A stretch of 64,000 nucleotides of DNA from Chromobacterium amazonense (GTDB lineage Bacteria; Pseudomonadota; Gammaproteobacteria; Burkholderiales; Chromobacteriaceae), in NCBI RefSeq assembly GCF_001855565.1, contig NZ_MKCR01000026.1:1-64000 (forward strand), written 5' to 3'. Each line of letters opens with the position of its first letter. Positions within the stretch are counted from its first letter, which is position 1. The notes beneath the pieces are model-generated. The model saw only the letters and a list, made by a program, of their open reading frames with translations. It had not been told where the DNA came from and did not search any database. This document shows positions 37,467 to 45,453 of this stretch, in pieces. The position numbers and the translations under genes were made by a program.

Positions 37467-38405
37467 TCAGAAAAAAGTGATGTCGCTGGCGCCGGGCGTC
37501 TTGTCGTTTTGATCCCGGTTGTGCAGCGCGCGTTGTTCATGGGTGGTGTAGCTGTTTTTCAGGGCGGTGAGCCAGGCCTCGGTATCCGGCGGCTCCGGCA
37601 GGGCGTCCTCTCGACTGTTCAAGGAGTCATGCAGCATGGCTTCCAATTGCCAGATATCGTTTTGCACATGGGACAAAATCTGATTGACCCGATCCTGGAA
37701 CTGCAAATGAGTCAACACCTCTTCTATCGTCGCCTGCAGATCCTGGCTGGCGGCCGGGTCGTCCAGTTTCATCTGACAGGCGCGGCAACTGTCGTGGACA
37801 TCGGCATCGATGGACTCCAGTTGCCGCAGCAATAAGCCGACTTGCTCGCCGATCTGCTCGGCAGCGGCTGCCGGCGAAGCTTCGCCGGCAGACAGGTTTT
37901 TAGCCAGCAGCGCCAGTTGCTGGCCGGATTGCTTCAATTGCTGCAGTTGCGGCAACAGTTGCTTTTGCAGCGGCGCCGGCAGTTGCATCGCTTCCAGCGC
38001 ATCGGTCAGCTTGTTCTGCGCCGCGGCCAGAGGATGGGGCGAATCATCCGATGGAGGGGAGGGCCTGCCCAATTGGCGCAGCATGTGGTCGAAGCGGGCG
38101 GTCAACTGCAGGGCCGCTTTGTCTATCTGCTCCCGCCCCAGCGCGACATGGCCGGCCCACAGGGGCAGCAGCGCGTAGACATGGGCAGCCACGCTGCGCC
38201 AGTACGCGGATTGGTCGCCGTCATGCGCCGCAATGGCGGGCGCCGATGATGGCCACAATATCAGCAGCGTGATCAGCAGCGTGCTCAGGCCGACGGCGGG
38301 CCAGAACAGGGGATGATCTATGAACAAGGCATACTGTATTGCCCCGTTGATGGCCAAGCCTATTTCCAGCCGGATCCAGCGCCAGGGTTGAACAGGGGCA
38401 ATCAT
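37467..38405 (-). CDS. Membrane-anchored CheZ-like chemotaxis protein
   Basis: 312 residues. Near the N-terminus are one or two hydrophobic segments (about residues 17-51), then a long helical region. FQDRVNQIL (residues 236-244) reproduces the CheZ catalytic spacing D-x3-Q (D238, Q242) of FQDLTGQ in E. coli CheZ. The C-terminus ends DITFF after a flexible linker, possibly a docking tail. A CxxC pair lies at 207-210 (CRAC). I infer a phosphatase for the adjacent CheY; the membrane anchor is unlike classical cytosolic CheZ. Its ATG overlaps the stop of the upstream 69-codon frame. Confidence 0.65.
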   Translation of the reverse strand: MIAPVQPWRWIRLEIGLAINGAIQYALFIDHPLFWPAVGLSTLLITLLILWPSSAPAIAAHDGDQSAYWRSVAAHVYALLPLWAGHVALGREQIDKAALQLTARFDHMLRQLGRPSPPSDDSPHPLAAAQNKLTDALEAMQLPAPLQKQLLPQLQQLKQSGQQLALLAKNLSAGEASPAAAAEQIGEQVGLLLRQLESIDADVHDSCRACQMKLDDPAASQDLQATIEEVLTHLQFQDRVNQILSHVQNDIWQLEAMLHDSLNSREDALPEPPDTEAWLTALKNSYTTHEQRALHNRDQNDKTPGASDITFF

Positions 38406-38611
38406 GCATCGGTCCCGTCTTCGGATACATAGTCTTCATACTGTTTGTAGCCGTTGCGCTGTGGGGATGCAAACAGCCTGCCGGATGTGCTGGCGAACCC
38501 ACGCCGGGAATAGACGGATATTTCGCCAGGGGATAGGCGCAGGGCATTTCCGTCTTGCAATTCTGGACATTCTATGGTCAGAATCGAAGCTCGATATTCA
38601 ACTTTTATCAA
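38402..38611 (-). CDS. Hypothetical small protein at head of chemotaxis operon
   Basis: At most 69 residues, ending YEDYVSEDGTDA. No ATG is present; the frame opens at a TTG (38611) and other possible starts are internal TTG codons such as 38560. The stop overlaps the CheZ-like ATG (ATGA), which is the main reason to believe it. It is divergent from lysC with only 13 nt between the frames. No family recognised. Confidence 0.35.
   Translation of the reverse strand: MIKVEYRASILTIECPELQDGNALRLSPGEISVYSRRGFASTSGRLFASPQRNGYKQYEDYVSEDGTDA
38581..38607 (-). promoter_or_regulatory. Weak sigma28-like promoter for the chemotaxis operon
   Basis: On the minus strand TAAA-N15-TTCGATTC resembles the sigma28 consensus, with a perfect -35 core but only CGAT of the -10. 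It is the only candidate I see ahead of the operon. Confidence 0.25.
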
Positions 38612-38624
38612 TTAAGAAGCACGT

Positions 38625-39851
38625 ATGGCACTCATCGTACAGAAGTACGGCGGCACATCGGTCGGGACGACCGAGCGCATCAAGAATGTGGCCCGCCGCG
38701 TCGCCAAGTGGAAGGCCCAGGGGCATGATGTGGTGGTGGTGGTTTCCGCGATGAGCGGCGAAACCAACCGCCTGATCGCCCTGGCCAAGGACATTCAGGA
38801 CTATCCCGATCCGCGCGAGCTGGACGTGGTGGTGTCCACTGGCGAGCAAGTCACCATCGGCCTGTTGGCGATGGCATTGAAGGAAATCGGCGTGCCGGCC
38901 AAGAGCTATTGCGGCTGGCAGGTGAAGGTGGTGACCGACCAGGCGCATACCAAGGCGCGCATCCAGTCGATAGACGAGCATGTGATGCGCGCCGATTTGA
39001 AAGAAGGCCGCGTGGTCATCGTCGCGGGCTTTCAGGGCGTGGACGAGGAAGGCAATATCACCACGCTGGGCCGCGGCGGCTCGGATACTTCCGCTGTGGC
39101 GCTGGCCGCGGCGCTGAAGGCCGATGAGTGCCAGATCTACACCGACGTCGACGGCGTCTACACCACCGATCCGCGCGTGGTGCCGGAGGCGCGCCGGTTG
39201 AAGACGGTCACCTTCGAAGAAATGATCGAAATGGCGTCGCTCGGCTCCAAGGTTTTGCAGATACGCTCGGTGGAATTCGCCGGCAAATACAAGGTACGCT
39301 TGCGCGTGCTCTCCAGCTTCGAGGAAGAAGGCGAGGGCACCCTGATTACGTTTGAGGAAGATGAGAGCATGGAAAAGGCGGTAGTGGCAGGCATCGCGTT
39401 CGATCGCAACGAAGCCCGCATCAATGTCAAGGGCGTGCCGGACAAGCCGGGCATCGCCTACCAGATCCTCGGGCCGATCGCCGATGCCAACATCGAAGTG
39501 GATATGATCATCCAGAACGTCGGCGAGAACGGCACCACGGACTTTTCGTTTACCGTGCCGCGCGGCGAATTCCAGCGCGCGCTGTCCATCCTGCGCGAAG
39601 TGCAGACCCATATCGGCGCCGCCAAGATCGACGCCGACGACAAGGTGGCCAAGATTTCCATCGTCGGCGTGGGCATGCGCTCGCACTGCGGCATCGCCTC
39701 CACCATGTTCCGCACGCTGGCGGAAGAGGGCATCAATATCCAGATGATTTCCACCTCGGAAATCAAGGTGTCGGTGCTGGTGGACGAAAAGTACCTGGAA
39801 CTGGCGGTTCGCGTATTGCATAAGGTTTTCGGACTGGACCAGCCGGCGTAA
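38625..39851 (+). CDS. lysC: Aspartate kinase
   Basis: 408 residues. It phosphorylates aspartate, the first step toward lysine, threonine and methionine, feeding hom and thrC in this window. The kinase domain begins MALIVQKYGGTSVG, with VVVSAMSGETNRLI, TGEQVTIGLLAMAL and GFQGVDEEGNITTLGRGGSDTSAVALA. Two C-terminal ACT domains (INVKGVPDKPGIAYQILG and KISIVGVGMRSHCGIASTMF) indicate feedback control. AAGAAG precedes the ATG. tRNA-Ser follows by 61 bp. Confidence 0.95.
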   Translation: MALIVQKYGGTSVGTTERIKNVARRVAKWKAQGHDVVVVVSAMSGETNRLIALAKDIQDYPDPRELDVVVSTGEQVTIGLLAMALKEIGVPAKSYCGWQVKVVTDQAHTKARIQSIDEHVMRADLKEGRVVIVAGFQGVDEEGNITTLGRGGSDTSAVALAAALKADECQIYTDVDGVYTTDPRVVPEARRLKTVTFEEMIEMASLGSKVLQIRSVEFAGKYKVRLRVLSSFEEEGEGTLITFEEDESMEKAVVAGIAFDRNEARINVKGVPDKPGIAYQILGPIADANIEVDMIIQNVGENGTTDFSFTVPRGEFQRALSILREVQTHIGAAKIDADDKVAKISIVGVGMRSHCGIASTMFRTLAEEGINIQMISTSEIKVSVLVDEKYLELAVRVLHKVFGLDQPA

Positions 39852-39869
39852 ATAATTTCGGATTTACGC

Positions 39870-39898
39870 TTGACACCAGGGGCGCCGCTATTTAATAT
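39870..39898 (+). promoter_or_regulatory. Promoter of tRNA-Ser
   Basis: A perfect TTGACA at 39870-39875, 17-bp spacer, then TAATAT at 39893-39898. A GC-rich discriminator follows, usual for stable RNA genes. It lies 15 bp before the mature tRNA. Confidence 0.75.
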
Positions 39899-39912
39899 GG
39901 CGCTCTCTGAAC

Positions 39913-40006
39913 GGAGAAATGGCCGAGTGGTCGAAGGCACTTCCCTGCTAAGGAAGCATACGGGCTTAAACCTGTATCGAGGGTTCGAATCCCTCTTTCT
40001 CCGCCA
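39913..40006 (+). tRNA. tRNA-Ser(GCU)
   Basis: 94 nt including an encoded CCA. Acceptor GGAGAAA pairs with TTTCTCC; the anticodon loop reads CTGCTAA (anticodon GCT); a long variable arm is present as expected for serine; the T loop is GGTTCGAATCC. Its last 17 nt and the next base form the attachment site of the adjacent island, but the gene remains intact. Confidence 0.95.
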
Positions 40007-40007
40007 G
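39990..40007. repeat. attL of genomic island
   Basis: The 18-bp sequence TCCCTCTTTCTCCGCCAG, comprising the tRNA-Ser 3' end plus one base, is repeated exactly at 45454-45471. Confidence 0.85.
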
Positions 40008-40015
40008 TTTGCACT

Positions 40016-40050
40016 AAGCCCTTGATTGGAAACATTCGAGGGCTTTTTTG
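40016..40050 (+). terminator. Terminator after tRNA-Ser (island-encoded)
   Basis: AAGCCCTTGA pairs with TCGAGGGCTT (one mismatch), followed by TTTT. It lies just inside the island, so it ends the tRNA-Ser transcript in the integrated state. Confidence 0.75.
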
Positions 40051-40058
40051 CGTCTAGT

Positions 40059-40087
40059 GGTCCCACAGAGGACCCATGATGGTCCCA
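40059..40087. repeat. Three GGTCCCA-type repeats at 11-bp intervals near attL
   Basis: GGTCCCA at 40059, GGACCCA at 40070 and GGTCCCA at 40081, each exactly 11 bp apart. The same motif occurs twice at 11-bp spacing near attR. These are candidate arm-type sites for the integrase or excisionase. Confidence 0.65.
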
Positions 40088-40149
40088 CACTTCATCGTTT
40101 CCTTCCAAGCACTACCAGCGCCATTGCTGCCTGACATGGGCACACCCGT

Positions 40150-41652
40150 ATGGCACACATCCGCACGAACACAGGCTCCCGAAGCCACAAAAAGGCCCCT
40201 CTGCTGCGCGTAAAGCTGCCGGTATGCCTTGGCGGCTTGGACTTCTCGATGTCACTGCGTAGGCTGCCAGAAGGCCAGCAGAAAGCCTTCACACGCCTTG
40301 TATCAGCAAAGGTTGATATACTCGCTATCCATCACAAACGGAGGGGGATAGCGTTGAGCAGTAGTCACGACATCAAGCGGGGGATATTGGCTGATCTGGA
40401 GCGGTTCGAGCTGGAGTGCATCGCCAAGGGCAAGCTGTTCGAGGTCTTCGAGGATATCGAACCGGATGCGTGCAGTGTTGTTGATGGGTTGAACCAAGCG
40501 GCTGACACGTTGGATGGCATGCTCTCGCAATTGGGCTTTGCGACTGACATGGATGATCGTCAAGAAATGCACCTACGCTCGTGTTTGAATCGTGCTCAAG
40601 CGGGGGCGCTACAAGGCGATTGGGCGGCTTTTCGCACTCTCCGGGAGTCATTGGCTGCTAGCATCCCATCCGCCCCATCAGCGGCCCCTGTAGAGGTTCC
40701 ATCACGCCCTGTCTACACCGTTCAAGCGGCCATTGATGGCTTCATGGCTGAGAAGGAAGCGGGCAGCTTTGCAGCCAAGACGATGAAAGAGTACCGCACC
40801 TTTTATCCGGCACTCGCCGAGGCGCTGGGGGCTGATGCTGATATTGCTGGTGTATCGAGAGATGCCCTGTTGTCTTGGCGGGATGCCCATTTGGCCGAGA
40901 AGGCTCCTGCTACGGTCAAGAAGCGGATTGGCATGGTGTCCACGTTCTTTAAGTGGCTGGAAGAGACCCAGCGCCCCCGCCTGCCCATGGAATGGTACAA
41001 CCCAGCAACTCGCCTTCATCCGCAAAAGGGCAAGGCTGACCGTATGCAGCTGGATCACGAAGAGCGCAAGCGCTGGGAGGATGGAGAATTGCTCCAGATT
41101 CTAGAGGCAGCGAAGACCGCTCCGTATACCACCAAATGGATGGCCCGTATTGGGGTCTACACAGGCGCTCGCTTGAACGAGATTGCGCAACTTCGCAAGG
41201 ACGATGTGCGCAGTGGGGAGGATGGCTCGCTTTGGTTGCACATCTCGGAAGATGGGCCTACGCAGCATTTGAAAACCAAGAATGCCAGACGTGATATCCC
41301 GCTTGGTTTTCCTTCCGCGATGGCTCAGGAATTTATCGACGAGTTAGCGATCCAGCCGGGCGAAAGAGTGTTCCCGGAGTTGACCTATCGGAAATCGGAG
41401 GAGTCCTACGGGAACTCGGCGGGTAAACATGTCAATGACAAGTTCTTGAAGTTGATAAACCCGACCAAGAGCTTTCACGGTCTGCGCCACTCGTTCATGG
41501 ACCGCTGTAAGCAGCGCGAAGTGAATGAAACGATGGTAAAGGAGTTCGTCGGACACGAGTTGGACGATATCACCACGGGCCGCTATGGGAAGCGGTTCAC
41601 TGTCGAAAAGATGCGGGAGTCCTTGTCTGCTGCTGGAGTGTGGGACTTCTGA
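40150..41652 (+). CDS. Tyrosine recombinase (site-specific integrase)
   Basis: 500 residues. The C-terminal catalytic domain has the full set: R341 (GARLNEI), Lys near 375-377 (LKTKNARRDIPL), H443 and R446 (HGLRHSF), H469 (GHE) and the nucleophile Y479 (RYGKRF). A SAM-like core-binding domain lies around residues 190-280. The N-terminal 150 residues are a helical extension. It lies 143 bp inside attL, reads into the island and presumably uses the tRNA-Ser 3' end as attB. Confidence 0.93.
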   Translation: MAHIRTNTGSRSHKKAPLLRVKLPVCLGGLDFSMSLRRLPEGQQKAFTRLVSAKVDILAIHHKRRGIALSSSHDIKRGILADLERFELECIAKGKLFEVFEDIEPDACSVVDGLNQAADTLDGMLSQLGFATDMDDRQEMHLRSCLNRAQAGALQGDWAAFRTLRESLAASIPSAPSAAPVEVPSRPVYTVQAAIDGFMAEKEAGSFAAKTMKEYRTFYPALAEALGADADIAGVSRDALLSWRDAHLAEKAPATVKKRIGMVSTFFKWLEETQRPRLPMEWYNPATRLHPQKGKADRMQLDHEERKRWEDGELLQILEAAKTAPYTTKWMARIGVYTGARLNEIAQLRKDDVRSGEDGSLWLHISEDGPTQHLKTKNARRDIPLGFPSAMAQEFIDELAIQPGERVFPELTYRKSEESYGNSAGKHVNDKFLKLINPTKSFHGLRHSFMDRCKQREVNETMVKEFVGHELDDITTGRYGKRFTVEKMRESLSAAGVWDF

Positions 41653-41724
41653 TTGATCGGGATGTGCTTTGGGTGTATGTGCCAAGGCGGTAAAGGCTAT
41701 ATTCAGCGGTTTATTTTGACGGTT

Positions 41725-42447
41725 TCATGATTTGGGATATTCGGGTTGAGTCGCTTTGCGATAGCTTGGGTGTCCAGGTGTTCGCTCCCCCTTGGCGGAA
41801 GCCCAAAAGAATCGAGCATAGGTTGAGTAGACGTGTGTCGTCTGGTTCATGTCCAGTTCGGTGGCGCATACGATATTCATCAGTTGCTCGACTATGCGAC
41901 ATGTGTCTTGATGGAAACTTTCTATTTGTTCGTCGGTGGCGCTAATTTTTTCAGGGTCTACTGGCTTTAGTTGGTGATGTGCTAAGGTTACGTTTCGTAG
42001 CAGGGTGAGTTTTAAAAGAACCTGTGCGGATTCACCGTCTTTACTCGTATATTTATTAAATAGTTCGTCTACTTGTTTAATTTTATTGGGTAGATATCCG
42101 CGAAGGTGCTCCGTAAGGAGGTGGTCGATGGGGGAGGGGTGATTTCTGGAGGCAATCAGCTTTTCCAGTGTGTCGGATTTTCGCAGCTCTTTAATGATCT
42201 CCCTAATGCTGGCTGTTTTCCCGTCTTTATCCCAGACTCTGAGTAGTGCGAGTAACATCTCTCGGCGCAGGGACCAACGGATAATGTTAAATGTGTTTGT
42301 GGCTAATGACTCGCCCATACGATTTTGCAGTTCACTGTCTATAACGATGGGCTTCCATGATTCGTGCAGCGCGATGGCTGTGGTTACTTCTTGCTCTACT
42401 GCTTCGACTTTCTTTTTCAGTTCTATAGCCCATTGGTTGTTCTCCAT
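41725..42447 (-). CDS. HEPN/AbiU2-like protein (putative abortive-infection RNase)
   Basis: 240 residues, helical and charged. RNVTLAH (R151, N152, H157) fits the HEPN RNase motif R-x4-6-H in the RNxxxAH form seen in AbiU2-type HEPN proteins. Overall layout (long N-terminal helices, ALLRVWDKDGKTASIREII, then the HEPN motif, a C-terminal WA-containing tail) resembles that group. Proteins with this domain include abortive-infection RNases. No partner antitoxin gene is adjacent. The sequence is AT-richer than the chromosome, consistent with acquisition. Function is inferred, not shown. Confidence 0.65.
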   Translation of the reverse strand: MENNQWAIELKKKVEAVEQEVTTAIALHESWKPIVIDSELQNRMGESLATNTFNIIRWSLRREMLLALLRVWDKDGKTASIREIIKELRKSDTLEKLIASRNHPSPIDHLLTEHLRGYLPNKIKQVDELFNKYTSKDGESAQVLLKLTLLRNVTLAHHQLKPVDPEKISATDEQIESFHQDTCRIVEQLMNIVCATELDMNQTTHVYSTYARFFWASAKGERTPGHPSYRKATQPEYPKS

Positions 42448-42606
42448 TTTCTTTCCTTGGTTAACTGTCTAACATGTTTGTTTTCAATTTAATTGCTGCG
42501 ATTTCTATTTTTTGGATTGCAACAATTATATTGTTTGGCTTCGATCCTTTTGTTTTTCTGAGAGGTATGTGGCTTCTGTATAATTTCACGAGTGGGAGCT
42601 TAGATT
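42448..42606. other. AT-rich gap in the island
   Basis: A plus-strand frame from 42474 begins with a hydrophobic stretch (MFVFNLIAAISIFWIATIIL) but then runs antisense into the next gene and has no ribosome site. I do not call it. A promoter for the HEPN gene probably lies here. Confidence 0.4.
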
Positions 42607-43269
42607 TTAACCGGCAGATATTGTGCCTGTCACCTTGGCTGCCTGCTCCCCCAGATGCTTCAGCACAAGGCCTGAACTCTGGAAGAACTTCCAGTGCCTC
42701 TGTCCGGGCATTACCGCTCTTCGGTGATATCCTCCGGCCATGCGGTGGACGACTTTGCCAAGCTGCCACAGCCTGTATTGCTCTGCCTCGCCGCTCAACG
42801 GTGGATCAACCTTCAGCATCGCTTCCACGGCCATTAGCTTGGCGATAACCAGTTCAGGTTCTAGCTGCTTTATCCTGATCCGCATCCATGCCATGCGGGC
42901 TTTCTCTGCGGGTGACATGTACGGCACGTTGGCTTGTGACTCGAAGTGCCCCGCCTCTCGCAATGTCCGATCTAGCTTTGCCTTGGCCTCTTGCGCCGCT
43001 GGATGGCTCGGGTTGGCTTGCAGCCATTCTAAAGTCCGTTTGGCGTATCTGTGCAGGTCTGGTGCCCGGTAGCTGTCCTTGGTCACACTGCCATGCCGCA
43101 TCAGGCGCTGTTCGTGCATCTTGCAGTGGTGCTTGCCTACGCCATCCCCAGCGGCTGCGCGGGTGAGCCTAGTACACATCGGCGCTTTGCATCGCTGGTG
43201 TTCGTCAGTCTGTTTGGCTCTGGCGGCGATATACTCCGCCCGCTGGTGTCTCTTCAAGAGTCTGCTCAT
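42607..43269 (-). CDS. Putative zinc-binding protein, phage/HNH-like N-terminus
   Basis: 220 residues. The N-terminal region has C27 and C32 (CKAPMC), then HHCKMH with C49 and H52, followed by RLMRHGS. This C-x4-C...C-x2-H-x-R-x2-RHG pattern resembles the zinc ribbon of some phage HNH-associated proteins. The rest is helical with no nuclease motif visible. Function unknown. It may be transcribed with the HEPN gene 159 bp downstream and follows the ParB-domain gene. Confidence 0.6.
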   Translation of the reverse strand: MSRLLKRHQRAEYIAARAKQTDEHQRCKAPMCTRLTRAAAGDGVGKHHCKMHEQRLMRHGSVTKDSYRAPDLHRYAKRTLEWLQANPSHPAAQEAKAKLDRTLREAGHFESQANVPYMSPAEKARMAWMRIRIKQLEPELVIAKLMAVEAMLKVDPPLSGEAEQYRLWQLGKVVHRMAGGYHRRAVMPGQRHWKFFQSSGLVLKHLGEQAAKVTGTISAG

Positions 43270-43457
43270 TTGGTTGTTCCCCTTCCTGCTAGTCTGTCTT
43301 TTGGGCTTACTTTATGGACATCTTCATTGGGCTGTTTGATTCTTGATAATTCAAATAAATCAATAGCTTAATTGGTTAGTTCCTGATTGAAATGTTTGAA
43401 GTTACCCCAAACTTTTCAAGCATCGGATAGCGCTCTGAAGGCAGCCCATAAGTGGCG

Positions 43458-44345
43458 TCAGTAGTCGATCTGCTCATACATGTCTTCAAGGGCTTGCTCT
43501 CCTTCATGGCCTTCTTCGGCTGCTTGGCGCTGCTCCCATTCGTAGTCGTCCAAATCTTCCATTTTCCAGCTGACTGCCACGCCAAAATGCTCGGCCTCTT
43601 CCCGGAGCACTGCCCAAAACGCTGGATCGTTCAACATCCCCGGCAGGTGTAGCCGGATGGCCTTTCGGGCTTTTTGCTTGGCCCTTTCGATCCGCTTCAG
43701 TCGTCGTTCTTCTGAATCGCCATCGTCCTTGGTGTAAGCCTCCCAATCTCTCCCGGCCACTTCCTTCCATCTGGGAAAGTCTTGGGTGTCTTTCTGCTGG
43801 AGTTCATTCAGCCGCTTCTTCATCTCGCTAACCAGTGATTTCGAGATACCCAAGGTTGTGGACAGCTCCCGCACGCTTGCACGCTTCAAGGCTTCTGGCG
43901 GGTCGATGATCTGCCGCCAAGCTGCTTCAATCTCTTCTGACCGGCTCATCTGCATTCGTGCCTTCTGTCCGGTCTTCAGGGCCAGTAGTCGGGCTTCTTG
44001 GGGTGTTCCCGCAAACTCTCGAACAGGGATGGAGTAGTCTTGCCTCTTGGCCCAATTGCAGAGCGTGTAGGCTTCATAGCGATGATGTCCATCCACAACC
44101 ACATACCGGCCATCCGGCTTTGCTATTACGTAGACAGGGTCAAGCCTGTACGCTCGCCCTTGCTCGTTCAGCTTTTCCAACATCCTTTTGACGGTATCGG
44201 CGCTTCGATACTCCTGTGATCTGGCGCTGATGTAGTCGCTATTCGCCCCAAAGTCCCGAATCTGGAACTGTTCCTCGTCCATGTCGATCAGGTTCAATCG
44301 AATGCGTTTCTTGGGGCCTAGCAGGGCCTGTACGTCCTTCGTCAT
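43458..44345 (-). CDS. ParB N-terminal domain protein
   Basis: 295 residues. The ParB/Srx-type domain is seen in LDPVYVIAKPDGRYVVVDGHHRYEAY (about residues 68-93), followed by a helix-turn-helix region (ASVRELSTTLGISKSLVSEM) near residue 160. The C-terminus is acidic (EWEQRQAAEEGHEGEQALEDMYE). The family includes plasmid partition proteins and regulators. No parA is present, so a regulatory or nuclease role is as likely as partition. It follows the serine recombinase by 60 bp. Confidence 0.8.
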   Translation of the reverse strand: MTKDVQALLGPKKRIRLNLIDMDEEQFQIRDFGANSDYISARSQEYRSADTVKRMLEKLNEQGRAYRLDPVYVIAKPDGRYVVVDGHHRYEAYTLCNWAKRQDYSIPVREFAGTPQEARLLALKTGQKARMQMSRSEEIEAAWRQIIDPPEALKRASVRELSTTLGISKSLVSEMKKRLNELQQKDTQDFPRWKEVAGRDWEAYTKDDGDSEERRLKRIERAKQKARKAIRLHLPGMLNDPAFWAVLREEAEHFGVAVSWKMEDLDDYEWEQRQAAEEGHEGEQALEDMYEQIDY

Positions 44346-44405
44346 CGTTTTGTCTCTTGTGCTGCTGTTGAACTATCCAAGGCCCTCAGAAGCCCTGAAA
44401 GCGGC

Positions 44406-45038
44406 TTACTGGCCCGGCTGCGCCTGCCTGAGTTCCTTGGCTACCTTCGCCACCAATCCACGGCTAATGCCCGTCAGGCTGACAATATCGTTCCAGCTCT
44501 TGCCCTCATCTAGCAGTCTGCGCACTCGCTCGCGCTTCCCTGTGTCCGGGGCTTGGCCTCTATACTTCCCCTCGGCCTTGGCCTTCTGAACGCCTTGGGC
44601 TTGTCGCTGTCTGCGGTTCTCATAGTCCTTGCGTGCGATGGCTGCCAGCATATCCAGTAGCATGCCGTTGACCGCCTTCAACATCTGCCGCGTGAAGGTG
44701 TCACTCTCCTGCGCTTGCAGGGCGTTCCAGCTGGTTGGCAGGTCCAGTGCAACAATCACCAAGCCCTTGCTGTCGATGATGGCTCGCAGCTTGGCCCAAT
44801 CGGCTTCGCTCAGGCGGCTGAGGCGGTCTACCTGCTCCACTAACAGCACATCGCCTTCATGCGCTTCATCGATCAGCTTCATCAGTTCTGGGCGCTTGAG
44901 CGTGGCTCCAGACTCGTTCTCCGTGTAGTAGCAGGCAATCTTCTGCCCGCGTTCCTGCGCAAAGTCCGTCAGTTGTTGTTTGGCTCGCGTGGCGTCTTGT
45001 TCCTTGGTGCTGGCCCGAAGGTAGGCGCGTATAAACAT
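44406..45038 (-). CDS. Serine recombinase (resolvase/invertase family)
   Basis: 210 residues. The catalytic S10 is in MFIRAYLRASTKEQD; the domain continues with LLVEQVDRLSRL and the long E helix, and ends with a helix-turn-helix (VRRLLDEGKSWNDIVSLTGISRGLVAKV). Small resolvases resolve multimers or invert DNA. AGGAGGG lies 7 nt before the ATG. It is the first gene of the island's minus-strand run, near attR. Confidence 0.92.
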   Translation of the reverse strand: MFIRAYLRASTKEQDATRAKQQLTDFAQERGQKIACYYTENESGATLKRPELMKLIDEAHEGDVLLVEQVDRLSRLSEADWAKLRAIIDSKGLVIVALDLPTSWNALQAQESDTFTRQMLKAVNGMLLDMLAAIARKDYENRRQRQAQGVQKAKAEGKYRGQAPDTGKRERVRRLLDEGKSWNDIVSLTGISRGLVAKVAKELRQAQPGQ

Positions 45039-45453
45039 GGTGTGGCCCTCCTGTTTGGATGCGTGTAGTCGCTATCAATGTTGCGAATGGTACACAACGA
45101 ATGGTCAACGATCAAGTGGTTCACGGCACATCGAATAACAGTATTCATGCACCATCTAAACAGGCCCGTCTTGTTGGTTCTTGTGAGGTATACCCAAAAT
45201 GAACCATGCAAATGAGAGTTGTGGAACGACTGGCCGGTCTAGGCCGGATAGGGGGGAATTGCGGGCTTTGTTGAATCAGACATCGCTTCGCGAAAATTTT
45301 CGTTGTTTTGCTGATTTTGGAAAAACTCAGAACAGGATGTTGACAAGGTCCCATAAAGGTCCCATACTGTGCGCCTCTTGATCGACAACGCAGCAGGCAC
45401 TGTTGCTAGGAACTTCAAGGGTTTGGCAGTATGAAAGTGGGTGTTTTCGTGAT
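45039..45453. other. Right-end non-coding region of the island (415 bp)
   Basis: No gene supported. It holds two CGAATGGT direct repeats (45084 and 45098, 14 bp apart) upstream of the serine recombinase, probably an operator near a minus-strand promoter (TTGATC-N17-TACCAT). It also holds a plus-strand promoter-like TTGACA-N17-CATACT at 45340-45368 that points out of the island toward tRNA-Arg. Confidence 0.55.
45340..45368 (+). promoter_or_regulatory. Outward promoter overlapping two GGTCCCA repeats
   Basis: TTGACA at 45340-45345, 17-bp spacer, CATACT at 45363-45368. The repeats GGTCCCA at 45347 and 45358 (11 bp apart) lie in the spacer and touch the -10. It could supply transcription to tRNA-Arg and tRNA-Glu, which the island cut off from the tRNA-Ser promoter. 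Confidence 0.5.

Noticed and set aside
42474-42848. Plus-strand frame with a hydrophobic N-terminus in the island
   Set aside because: No ribosome binding site, and most of it is antisense to the zinc-type gene. A short membrane peptide remains possible but unsupported.
45199-45381. 60-codon frame in the right end of the island
   Set aside because: No ribosome site and no resemblance; it overlaps promoter-like sequences.
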